A DNA stretch of 17,165 nt from an uncultured Clostridia bacterium (GTDB lineage: Bacteria; Bacillota; Clostridia; Oscillospirales; Acutalibacteraceae), in contig CANONE010000030.1 in assembly GCA_947567585.1 (NCBI GenBank), positions 1 through 17,165 on the forward strand, written 5' to 3'. The translations under genes were made by a program, and so were the position numbers. Position 1 is the stretch's first letter. Every line of letters starts with the position of its first letter. The notes beneath the pieces are model-generated. The model saw only the letters and a program-made list of their open reading frames with translations. It searched no databases and was not told the DNA's origin. Below, piece after piece: positions 7,262-13,863 of this stretch.

Positions 7262-7370
7262 GCAGCCTTAAGACCTTGGGGGCGCTGCCCCCAAACCCCT
7301 GCCACTTTTGTAAAAGTGGACAAAACTTTTACTCCGACGTTTTTCGATTCCGCACCGGTAGCTTGCGGGG
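7262..7370 (+). repeat. Two-hairpin intergenic repeat, copy D
   Basis: Hairpin 1 is TTGGGGGC-GCT-GCCCCCAA (7276-7294), then ACCCCTG. Hairpin 2 is CCACTTTT-GT-AAAAGTGG (7302-7319), followed by ACAAAACTTTTACTCCGACG, TCGATTCCGCACCGG and TAGCTTGCGGGG. The copy fills most of the gap between the leuS promoter and the end of the interrupted gene at 7407. It is the best representative of the family because both stems are perfect. Confidence 0.82.
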
Positions 7371-7406
7371 CGCAGCAGATAGCTTTCTGTTACCGTTTTG
7401 GGGGCT

Positions 7407-7934
7407 TTAGTTGGCTGGCTCTTTGGGTGGGGAGTCTGCTTCGTGTGACATTAGGTAGCGGTGTTCCTCTTCCATCAGGGACTTGATCTCCGGTACGTCA
7501 GTGGGGCCCAGGCCGGGAATGGCTAAGGCCACCGAGCCGCAGTGCCGCCGGACTTCTCCGTCTGGCATGGTATAGCGGTAGGTCCGCTCATCCGGCTCGC
7601 CCCGGCAAAAGGAGCATGCCTGCTTGGTGCAGGGGGCCTGCCGGTATTTGCCGCCGGTAACCCAGTCCCGCACAATCTCCTCAAACCGCTGGGAGTACCC
7701 TTGGCAGGCGGAGAAACGCAGGGCGAAAAAAGCCGCGCCATTTTTTTCTTAGCCAATTTTGGCAATCTGCTTTCCGTGCCAGGGGCAGTTGAACACAATC
7801 GCCGCCCTCTGCTTCTTGGGGTCATACCCCAGCCCGGAGAGATGGAGAATTAGCTCCCGATAGACCTCCGCCAGCTCTGGGTCCAGCTTGGCTAGATAAG
7901 CCTCTATCAGCTCCTTTTGCCTTTGGGTCCTCAT
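7407..7934 (-). pseudogene. Small cysteine-rich protein gene with an in-frame TAA
   Basis: Two open segments share one frame and are separated by a single TAA (7749-7751, codon 62). The first segment (61 residues, MRTQRQKELIEAYLAKLDPELAEVY...) ends KQIAKIG. Beyond the stop the frame stays open for 113 further codons through FFALRFSACQGYSQRFEEIVRDWV and a cysteine cluster (APC, QACSFC, RHCG) that may bind zinc. CAA to TAA would explain the interruption. A GTG at 7673 preceded by GAGGAG could give a separate downstream peptide, but it cuts through the likely domain. The ATG at 7934 has GGAGGAG 9 bases upstream inside the rsfS end, and the gap to rsfS is 6 bases. I recognise the product only as a hypothetical of Clostridia type, with no known function. 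Confidence 0.65.
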
Positions 7935-7940
7935 CGGGCT

Positions 7941-8288
7941 TCACTCCTCCGTCCAGTTCATCTTGATGCCGTCCGCCCACAGCCGGTCCAGGTCGTAAAA
8001 GTCTCGGGCCTCCTGGGTGAAGACATGCACCACCACGCTTTGATAGTCCAGCAGAATCCAGCTGTCAGACCGGTAGCCCTCTATCCGGGCGGGAACAATC
8101 CCCTGGGCCTTCAGCTTCTCCTCCAGCTCGTCTGAAAGGGAGCGCACATGGGTGCTCCCCCGGCCGGTGGCAATCACAAAGTAGTCTGCCAAGCTGGATA
8201 TCTCCTCTATCTTAATCACGCTGATATTTTCAGCCTTCTTCTCGTCTAAAAGTCTTGCCGCCGCTTGGGCGGTATCGTAAGCGTTCAT
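7941..8288 (-). CDS. rsfS: Ribosomal silencing factor RsfS (YbeB/Iojap family)
   Basis: A 115-residue protein of the family that binds uL14 on the 50S subunit and blocks joining with 30S when nutrients are short. The family pattern is plain: ISSLADYFVIATGRGSTHVRSL (residues 30-51), then SDSWILLDYQSVVVHVF (74-90) and RDFYDLDRLW (95-104). Length is normal. The ATG at 8288 has GGGAG 7 bases upstream, inside the 3' end of yqeK, with only 4 bases between the genes. The order nadD-yqeK-rsfS is the one known from Bacillus. Confidence 0.96.
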   Translation of the reverse strand: MNAYDTAQAAARLLDEKKAENISVIKIEEISSLADYFVIATGRGSTHVRSLSDELEEKLKAQGIVPARIEGYRSDSWILLDYQSVVVHVFTQEARDFYDLDRLWADGIKMNWTEE

Positions 8289-8292
8289 AGAT

Positions 8293-8871
8293 TCACTCCC
8301 TTTTTTCTTCTAGCGTCCACAGCGCCTCGTTATAGGCGTCGATAGACCGGGGTTCCAGGGTCAGCCGGGCCTCCATACGCTCTGGAATGGTAAAGGCGAT
8401 CCCCTCGACCATCACCTCTTCCAAACTGCTTTCGCTGAGTATCCGCAGTTTTTCCACCCCGGGATAGTCCCGGTCGGCGGAAATATAGTCGGCCACAAAC
8501 AGCACCTTATCCAGCAGGCTCATGCCGGACTTTCCCCCGGTATGACAGGCAATGGCGCCGATGATTTCCTGATCCGCCACACCTAAAACATGCTCTGCGT
8601 ACGCCGCCCCGGACACCGCGTGCCAGAGCTTCACGTTCCGGCGCTCGGCCTCTGTGAGCATTATACCAAATTTCTCCATGATTTTCAACTGTTCTTCCGG
8701 CGGGGTGTCCTTCATAATATCATGAAGAATCCCGCACAGCCGGGCCTTCTCCACATCGGCTCCATACCTCTCCGCCAGCTGCGCCGCGCTCTCGGCCACA
8801 CACTGGCTGTGGTAAAACCGCCGCTGCGTCAAGTGCTTCTGCACCTCTCGCTCGTATTCCTCATATGTCAT
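8293..8871 (-). CDS. yqeK: YqeK-type HD-domain nucleotide hydrolase
   Basis: A 192-residue HD-domain phosphohydrolase. Members of the YqeK family hydrolyse diadenosine tetraphosphate symmetrically to ADP. Metal ligands of the HD fold are visible: H21, H50-D51 (GILHDIMKD), H84 (WHAVSGAAYAEH), H110 (CHTGG) and D128 (LFVADYISADRDYPGVEKLR). The ATG at 8871 has AAAGGAGG upstream with a longish 12-base spacer. Unlike the Bacillus layout, a gap of 204 bp filled by repeat copy E separates it from nadD, while rsfS follows after 4 bases. Confidence 0.93.
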   Translation of the reverse strand: MTYEEYEREVQKHLTQRRFYHSQCVAESAAQLAERYGADVEKARLCGILHDIMKDTPPEEQLKIMEKFGIMLTEAERRNVKLWHAVSGAAYAEHVLGVADQEIIGAIACHTGGKSGMSLLDKVLFVADYISADRDYPGVEKLRILSESSLEEVMVEGIAFTIPERMEARLTLEPRSIDAYNEALWTLEEKRE

Positions 8872-8935
8872 CTTTGATTGTAGCCTCCTTTAAGGTCGTA
8901 GGGCTCTGAGTCTCGTCTGCCGACTCGGTCGGTTC

Positions 8936-9055
8936 GCGGCTTGTCTCCCACTGGGAGACGCTCACCCCTACAACCCGCCACCTTTTGAAAAAGGTGGACG
9001 AAAACTTTTTCCTCGGGTTTTGCCGGTTTCGTGCCGTTGGCTTGCGGTGCGGAGC
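8936..9055 (+). repeat. Two-hairpin intergenic repeat, copy E
   Basis: Hairpin 1 is GTCTCCC-ACT-GGGAGAC (8943-8959), unrelated in sequence to hairpin 1 of other copies but again a perfect stem with a 3-base loop. CCCCTACAACCCG leads to hairpin 2, CCACCTTTT-GA-AAAAGGTGG (8978-8997), then ACGAAAACTTTTTCCTCGGG and GTGCCGTTGGCTTGCGG. The far end runs up to the nadD stop codon at 9076. Confidence 0.78.
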
Positions 9056-9075
9056 AGGGGGTGGGGCGGGGGGGG

Positions 9076-9684
9076 TTAGACTTTTTGTTGGTAGATGGGG
9101 TGGGCCGCTATATATTCCGCTACTTTTTGGGGAACCAATCCGCCGATGTCTTCCCCCCGTGCCGCCAGTTGGCGAATCTCGGTGGAGGACACGTCCAAAA
9201 ACGGGATATCCTCTACAAAGCACCGGGCCCCTTGGGCTTTCAGCTCCGCCTCTTTAGTAAGAAGCTTCACAAGGCCGTCCGGGCTGCGGGGGGAAGCGCA
9301 CAGGTTCGCCAGCCTCATGATCTCCCCGGCCTCATGCCAGCGGTCCACTGTCAGGAACATGTCCTCTCCCATCAGCAGGAAAAATTCGTCCCTGGGATGC
9401 AGGGCCTTTAATTCTCTCAGAGTGTCCGAAGTAAAGCTTTTCCCCGGCCGTTCCAGTTCGATGGAGCTAATCTCCACCAAGCCGCCTACCTCTTCCGCCG
9501 CCAGCCGGCACATGGCCGCCCGGTCCGCCGCCTCCGCCAGCTGTGGGGCCCGCTTGTGGGGGGGCACGCCTGCGGGGATCAGCAAAGCCCTGTCCAGAGA
9601 AAGACGGGCGATAAACTCTTTTAAAATATGCACATGCCCCAGGTGAATGGGGTTAAAGGTGCCGCCGTATACGCCGGTCCGCAT
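9076..9684 (-). CDS. nadD: Nicotinate-nucleotide adenylyltransferase
   Basis: NadD joins nicotinate mononucleotide and ATP to nicotinate adenine dinucleotide in NAD synthesis. The 202-residue protein begins MRTGVYGGTFNPIHLGH, with the nucleotidyltransferase (T/H)xGH region at 14-17. It continues with PPHK (41-44), LLMGEDMF (104-110) and the C-terminal ATP-binding SSTEIR (166-171). The start at 9684 is fixed by the family N-terminus; a longer frame to 9741 would add 19 residues overlapping yhbY and has no support. It begins 4 bases after the yhbY stop codon with only a weak AGGT as ribosome-binding site, so translation is probably coupled. Confidence 0.96.
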   Translation of the reverse strand: MRTGVYGGTFNPIHLGHVHILKEFIARLSLDRALLIPAGVPPHKRAPQLAEAADRAAMCRLAAEEVGGLVEISSIELERPGKSFTSDTLRELKALHPRDEFFLLMGEDMFLTVDRWHEAGEIMRLANLCASPRSPDGLVKLLTKEAELKAQGARCFVEDIPFLDVSSTEIRQLAARGEDIGGLVPQKVAEYIAAHPIYQQKV

Positions 9685-9688
9685 GGCG

Positions 9689-9982
9689 CTACCTGGGCAG
9701 GGTGATCTTCGGCTCCTTGGGGTTGCGCCTGTAGAGCACAAACCGGGAACCGATTACCTGAACCACCTGGCTTTGTGTGGCGGCGGCAAGGCTCTCCGCC
9801 GCTTCCCGGGGAGATTCCGGGCAGGTGTCCGGCAGCACCCGGCCTTTAATCAGCTCCCGCTTTGCCAGGGCCTGGTCCGCCTCCTTCACCACCTCGGGGC
9901 CCAGGCCCGCCTTGCCAACATATAAAATCGTCTCCAAATTCACTGCCAGGCCCCGAAGATACGCCCGCTGTTTACTGGTCAT
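9689..9982 (-). CDS. yhbY: YhbY/YqeI-type CRM-domain RNA-binding protein
   Basis: A 97-residue protein made almost entirely of one CRM domain. YhbY proteins associate with pre-50S ribosomal particles. The N-terminal MTSKQRAYLRGLAVNLETILYVGKAGL has the domain's characteristic GxxG loop (GKAG, residues 23-26), followed by the KRELIKGRVL strand. The ATG at 9982 has GAGGGG 5 bases upstream. It sits 19 bases after the GNAT gene and 4 bases before nadD, the same order (yqeI-nadD) as in Bacillus. The basic tail NPKEPKITLPR is ordinary for the family. Confidence 0.94.
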   Translation of the reverse strand: MTSKQRAYLRGLAVNLETILYVGKAGLGPEVVKEADQALAKRELIKGRVLPDTCPESPREAAESLAAATQSQVVQVIGSRFVLYRRNPKEPKITLPR

Positions 9983-10001
9983 AGTTTCCCCTCATTCCAT
10001 A

Positions 10002-10604
10002 TCAATTGATTGCCTCAATAAAGTGTTCCGGATACTTCTCCCAGTAGCCCATATACGTATCATGAAAGCCGTTTAGATTCAGCTGATACATACGGAATAT
10101 GACCGGGAAATTTTTGGGCTGCCACTGCTCCTTGTAGCTATATTTGTAGTCCATGCCCAGAGCCCGCATGACCCTGCCGCTGCCAGGATTATTCACATCA
10201 TGGGTAGCCGTGATATACGGCAGCCCCGCCTGTTTCAGCCAAACCGCCGCCGCTCTGGCCGCCTCGCTGGCATATCCCCTGCCCCAGTACGCTTTCATAA
10301 AGCCGTAGCTAAAGTCATAGGGCGCTTCCATATCGCTATGCACATAGCCAATGGGCCCGCCGCCTTCTTTCAAGCACACGGCGTAGGCGCAGCCCATTGG
10401 CTGGCTGTATAGCCGCGCATACTTTCTCTGGTAATGCTCCGCCGCTTCCTCCATAGTCTTCAGCGGGAACATGGGCAGGTAGGTATTGGCCTCTTCATCG
10501 CTGTAAATGGCAAATACTGCCGGAATATCTTCTTCTGTAAACCGCCGCAGAACCAGTCTTTCCGTCTGCAAAGGGGGCGTATTCATCTCATTCATCAGAT
10601 TCAT
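10002..10604 (-). CDS. GNAT acetyltransferase, RimJ/RimL-like
   Basis: A 200-residue acetyltransferase of the RimJ/RimL-like (Acetyltransf_3) branch: PLQTERLVLRRFTEEDIPAVFAIYSDEEA at the start, then acetyl-CoA motif YWGRGYASEAARA (106-118) and NNPGSGRVMRALGM (138-151). The branch includes ribosomal-protein and antibiotic acetyltransferases, but the substrate is not evident. The ATG at 10604 overlaps the rdgB stop codon (ATGA), suggesting coupling. Two more ATGs follow within 9 codons (10595, 10586), so the exact start is uncertain. It is not part of the usual yhbY cluster and looks like an inserted accessory gene. Confidence 0.82.
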   Translation of the reverse strand: MNLMNEMNTPPLQTERLVLRRFTEEDIPAVFAIYSDEEANTYLPMFPLKTMEEAAEHYQRKYARLYSQPMGCAYAVCLKEGGGPIGYVHSDMEAPYDFSYGFMKAYWGRGYASEAARAAAVWLKQAGLPYITATHDVNNPGSGRVMRALGMDYKYSYKEQWQPKNFPVIFRMYQLNLNGFHDTYMGYWEKYPEHFIEAIN

Positions 10605-11194
10605 CCGCCCAGCTCGCTTTCATGCATCGCCAAATATTCCCTCAGCTTCGTTTCAAACGCCGCAAAGGCGTGGCCCCGGTGGCTTCTCTCGTCCTTCTGG
10701 GCGGCGGTGAGCTCTCCGAAGGTCACGTCTCCCTGCTGGAAGATGGAGTCATAGCCAAAGCCGTTTTCCCCCCTGCTTTCAAAGGCGATGGTCCCAAAGC
10801 ACTTGCCCTGGGCCTCCACCCGGTCTCCGTTGGGGAACACGCAGCACACCGCGCTGACAAAGTGGGCCCCCCGCTGTTCCTCCGGTACGCCCTGGAGCTT
10901 TTCCAGCACCGTCAGCCGCCGCTTGCCGGGTTCCGCGAACCGGGCGGAATAGATCCCCGGCGCGCCGTCCAGATAGTCTACGCACAGGCCGGAATCGTCC
11001 GCCACAGCCGGCAGGCCCGTCTCCTTACAGGCGGCCTCCGCTTTGATATAGGCGTTTTCCGCAAAGCTGGTCCCGGTTTCCTCCGGCTCAGAGATATCCA
11101 TGGTGACGGCCTCGATGCCCATGGGCTCCAGCAGGCGCTGAAATTCCACCAGCTTGCCTTTATTGTGGGTAGCGATTACAAATTTTATTTTCAT
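10601..11194 (-). CDS. rdgB: XTP/dITP diphosphatase (HAM1/RdgB family)
   Basis: A 197-residue pyrophosphatase that removes XTP, ITP and dITP and so keeps deaminated purines out of nucleic acids. Family motifs in order are ATHNKGKLVEF (8-18), SFAENAYIKA (43-52), ADDSGLCVDYLDGAPGIYSARF (65-86), the nucleotide-binding GFGYDSIF (145-152) and SHRGHAF (171-177). The ATG at 11194 has GGAGGG 6 bases upstream and lies 16 bases after ftsY. The downstream GNAT gene overlaps its stop codon. Confidence 0.96.
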   Translation of the reverse strand: MKIKFVIATHNKGKLVEFQRLLEPMGIEAVTMDISEPEETGTSFAENAYIKAEAACKETGLPAVADDSGLCVDYLDGAPGIYSARFAEPGKRRLTVLEKLQGVPEEQRGAHFVSAVCCVFPNGDRVEAQGKCFGTIAFESRGENGFGYDSIFQQGDVTFGELTAAQKDERSHRGHAFAAFETKLREYLAMHESELGG

Positions 11195-11210
11195 AAAAAG
11201 CCCTCCTTCA

Positions 11211-12407
11211 CTATTTCCTCTCCTGGCCTTCCGCCGTCAGCAGAAGATTCCGCACCAGGCGCTGGTCGTCCCGGTCCAGCTCCCGGTCGTCCCGCCACTG
11301 GATAAGCTCGGGGACCGCCTCATGCAGGCTTTCGCCCCGGTCCAGCCTCCCCAGCACGTCCTGGGCAAAACGCCGGAAGCGCTTGTGCTTGTCCTCCGGG
11401 CCCTCCTCTTCCAGAGGCTCCGGTTCCTCTACACACGCGCGCTCCACCGCCGGCTCCTGGGCGGGAACCGGCTGGGGCTCCGCCGCCTGGGCGGGAGCAC
11501 CCAAGTCAAACAGCGCGGAGGCAAAGGCTTCCGGGTCAAAGGGCTGCAGGTCGTCGATCTGCTCGCCCACGCCGATAAACTTCACCGGCAGGCCCAGCTC
11601 CCGCTTGATGGGCAGCACCACGCCGCCCTTGGGGGTGCCGTCCAGCTTGGTGAGGATAATGCCCGTGATTCCCGCCGCGCCCATAAACTCCCGGGCCTGG
11701 TTCACGGCATTCTGACCGGTGGCGGCGTCCAGCACCAAAATATTCTCCCGGTCGCATCCAGGAAGCTCCCGGTCAATAATACGGGAAATTTTTGACAGCT
11801 CGTCCATGAGATTTTTCTTGTTGTGCAGCCGTCCGGCCGTGTCGCAGATAATCACGTCCGCTCCCCTGGCCTTAGCCGCCGCGATGGTGTCGAAAACCAC
11901 CGCCGCCGGGTCCGCGCCCTCTCCCTGCTTAATCATAGGCACGCCCGCCCGGTCCGCCCAGACCTCCAGCTGTTCGATGGCCGCCGCCCGGAAGGTGTCC
12001 GCCGCGCCCAAAATGACGGACTTCCCCTGGGCTTTCAGCATAGCGGAAAGCTTGCCGATGGCCGTGGTTTTCCCCACGCCGTTGACGCCGATAACCAGCG
12101 CCACAGAGGGCTTTGTGCCGGTGTGCAGGGCGCAGTCCCCCTCTAAAATTCCCACCACAATGGACTTGAGCTCGTCCATAATAAGGGACGGGTCCGTAAT
12201 TCCCTTCTCCTTAATCACCCGGCGCAGCTCCCCAGTGATATACTCCGCCGTATCCATACCCACGTCGCCCATCACCAAAAGCTCCGTCAGTTCTTCAAAC
12301 AGGTCCTCATCAATCTTTGTGAAGGAGTTCACCATCTGGCTGATCTGCCCGCTGATGTTCTCCCGGGTTTTTCGAAGCCCCTGGCGTATTTTATCGAATA
12401 GTCCCAT
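11211..12407 (-). CDS. ftsY: Signal recognition particle receptor FtsY with an unusual C-terminal extension
   Basis: FtsY is the SRP receptor GTPase that docks ribosome-SRP complexes at the membrane. The 398-residue protein has the helical N domain (1-95) and G domain: GVNGVGKT (107-114), DTFRAAA (137-143), DTAGR (189-193) and TKLDGT (253-258). It has the closing GVGEQIDDLQPFDPEAFASALF (279-300) where the family normally ends. There is almost no N-terminal acidic A domain. Instead about 95 residues follow: a Pro/Glu/Ala linker (304-338), then a charged helical segment (KHKRFRRFAQDVLGRL... to 398). The ATG at 12407 has AAGGAGA 6 bases upstream. smc lies two genes upstream, close to the Bacillus smc-ftsY order. 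Confidence 0.97.
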   Translation of the reverse strand: MGLFDKIRQGLRKTRENISGQISQMVNSFTKIDEDLFEELTELLVMGDVGMDTAEYITGELRRVIKEKGITDPSLIMDELKSIVVGILEGDCALHTGTKPSVALVIGVNGVGKTTAIGKLSAMLKAQGKSVILGAADTFRAAAIEQLEVWADRAGVPMIKQGEGADPAAVVFDTIAAAKARGADVIICDTAGRLHNKKNLMDELSKISRIIDRELPGCDRENILVLDAATGQNAVNQAREFMGAAGITGIILTKLDGTPKGGVVLPIKRELGLPVKFIGVGEQIDDLQPFDPEAFASALFDLGAPAQAAEPQPVPAQEPAVERACVEEPEPLEEEGPEDKHKRFRRFAQDVLGRLDRGESLHEAVPELIQWRDDRELDRDDQRLVRNLLLTAEGQERK

Positions 12408-12429
12408 AAGAATTCTCCTTTATCCTGTG

Positions 12430-12969
12430 TCAGTTCATCCCAATCAATATCAAAAAGCTCAAAGCCCCCGCAACGGGCGCTGCGGCCGCCGTAATACAGC
12501 GGGCCTTCCAGTCATCTGCCTTACATAGCCTGTAAACTCCCTGATACAGAAGGACGCCCGCCAAACCGCCTATGCCATTCAGAATGACATCGTCTATATC
12601 TCCTATTCCCAGCATGAAAGCATACTGTACAACCTCTACGGCCATGCTGATAATCACCACAAGCAGAACGCTTCTCCATACCGCTTTCTTCTTACTCAGC
12701 AAATTGGCATACACACCCATCGGCACAAAAATAACGATGTTCCCCAGCAGGTTACTAGGGGCAAGTCCTCTTAAAAACGCGGGATCCGTTGTGCCGGATA
12801 CCAAATCGCTGCCCGTCAAAAAGCTGATGATTCCACGCAGGGGAATCAAGTTTGCCGGCCTGGCCGTATGTCTTTGCCGGAATAAGATACATATCAAGAG
12901 CACAATATAGAAAGCCAACACGCTATACAGCAAGCAATTTATTAAAATTTGTCTTTTTTGGGAAACCAC
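12430..12969 (-). CDS. VanZ-like membrane protein
   Basis: A 179-residue integral membrane protein with about five hydrophobic segments (roughly 9-30, 73-91, 99-117, 130-147, 156-176). The VanZ-family signatures are SNLLGNIVIFVPMGVYANLL (72-91) and EVVQYAFMLGIGDIDDVILNGIGG (112-135). VanZ gives low-level teicoplanin resistance in enterococci; most homologues have no known role and nothing here implies resistance. The start is GTG at 12969 with GGGAGGGG 6 bases upstream. Base composition looks clearly more AT-rich than its neighbours, which fits a later arrival between smc and ftsY. The gene ends 22 bases before ftsY. Confidence 0.88.
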   Translation of the reverse strand: MVSQKRQILINCLLYSVLAFYIVLLICILFRQRHTARPANLIPLRGIISFLTGSDLVSGTTDPAFLRGLAPSNLLGNIVIFVPMGVYANLLSKKKAVWRSVLLVVIISMAVEVVQYAFMLGIGDIDDVILNGIGGLAGVLLYQGVYRLCKADDWKARCITAAAAPVAGALSFLILIGMN

Positions 12970-13020
12970 TGAGAACCCCTCCCTAGCCGGCTGTTCCCGC
13001 CGGAATGATTTCTGAAAGCC

Positions 13021-13782
13021 CTACAGCTTCCTTGCCTTAAAAATCACCGAAATGGGCAGCATATGGGCCTTTTTCTCCTTAAAGGTCTCCGGCTTTGCCG
13101 CCAGCACCGCTGAATCCGTCTCCTCCACCATCCGCTCCAGGCAGAGCCCCGCCGCGCTGAGGGCGTTCACATAGGTGGATATCTTCCGGTTGCGGAGAAT
13201 GATTTCCATGCCGTCTACCGGCATCCGGAAGGGCTCCTCGTCAAAATAGCTGCGGGTCAGGGGAATCTGCTCCCCCTGCCATCCGTGGCTGGCCTCCGGG
13301 GTCCAGCCCGCGCAATAATTGAGGGTGTGGTGCCAGCTGAAAATAAAAGTCCCGCCCGGTTTCAGATAAGAGGCAATCCGCTGGAAGGTGCCCGGCAGAT
13401 CCGTGGTCCAGCCAATGCCGTAGATAGAGTAGGCATAGTCAAAATATCCTTGGGGCAGACCCAAGTCCTCTTCCATGGCCCCGCAGAGGAGCTTCGCCCT
13501 GTACCCGCTTTCCTCCAAAAGCCCGCGGGCGTTTTGCAGCTGCTTTTCAGATAGGTCTATTCCCCACAGTTCCCCGGCCCCCTGGTCTCCGTGATATTTC
13601 AGCGAATGCCCGCTGCCGCAGCAGATTTCCAGCAGCTTCTTCCCGGAAACATCCCCAAACAGGCCCAGTTGGTCTTCCGTAGGGCACATCTCCCCATACA
13701 CCGGCAGAGCGGTCTTCCCAAACCAAGCGTCCGCGTTTTGATTCCAATACTCCCTGTTCACACGCACAATCTCCCTGTTCAC
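13021..13782 (-). CDS. Class I SAM-dependent methyltransferase
   Basis: Up to 253 residues of a Rossmann-fold methyltransferase. SAM-binding motif I is LLEICCGSG (50-58), the ribose-binding acid is D76 (WGIDLS), and a post-III region LKPGGTFIFSW follows (140-150). The N-terminal NREYWNQNADAWFG is typical of methyltransferases annotated only by fold; the substrate is unknown. The start is ambiguous. GTG at 13782 and GTG at 13761 each begin an identical GTGAACAGGGAG, and the AGGGAG of the first copy is an excellent ribosome-binding site for the second, 9 bases away. The 246-residue form from 13761 is therefore at least as likely. The gene lies between smc and the VanZ gene. Confidence 0.88.
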   Translation of the reverse strand: MNREIVRVNREYWNQNADAWFGKTALPVYGEMCPTEDQLGLFGDVSGKKLLEICCGSGHSLKYHGDQGAGELWGIDLSEKQLQNARGLLEESGYRAKLLCGAMEEDLGLPQGYFDYAYSIYGIGWTTDLPGTFQRIASYLKPGGTFIFSWHHTLNYCAGWTPEASHGWQGEQIPLTRSYFDEEPFRMPVDGMEIILRNRKISTYVNALSAAGLCLERMVEETDSAVLAAKPETFKEKKAHMLPISVIFKARKL

Positions 13783-13789
13783 AAAAAGC

Positions 13790-13863
13790 CCCCCAAAGGT
13801 AAAAGTTCTTGAAGGTCCTCAGGAAACTTCTTTCAAGAAGTTTCTGAAGCCCCGCCGGCGGCC
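13790..13863 (-). repeat. Two-hairpin intergenic repeat, copy F
   Basis: Read on the minus strand, a GC palindrome CCGCCGGCGG (13852-13861) lies against the smc stop codon. Hairpin 2 (13819-13847) follows: TCAGAAACTTCTT, a GA loop, and AAGAAGTTTC with TGA closing after a one-base bulge. The tail TTCAAGAACTTTTACC matches the copy A tail (TTCAAAAACTTTTACTCC). The copy fills the smc-methyltransferase gap. Confidence 0.68.

Noticed and set aside
6965..7486. Short frames across the leuS leader on both strands
   Set aside because: They overlap the promoter, T-box and repeat copy D, whose RNA and DNA features explain the sequence. None has a protein-like composition.
7749..7751. Programmed recoding of the internal TAA
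   Set aside because: UAA is not used for selenocysteine or pyrrolysine, and both halves are already in the same frame, so no frameshift is needed. A nonsense mutation or sequence error is simpler.
9685..9741. Longer NadD start at 9741
   Set aside because: The extra 19 residues (MCSTGATPRSRRSPCPGSA) are the yhbY end in another frame. NadD proteins start directly at the MRTGVYGGTFNP strand.
12987..13003. CCGGC/GCCGG hairpin between the methyltransferase and VanZ genes as a terminator
   Set aside because: It has a 5-bp stem with a 7-base loop and no U run on either strand; the VanZ ribosome-binding site follows directly.
1501..13863. CRISPR array or ordinary terminators as an explanation for the repeats
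   Set aside because: Copies are scattered, in both orientations and not regularly spaced, so they are not CRISPR. Their stems are not followed by U runs on either strand, so they are not typical intrinsic terminators.
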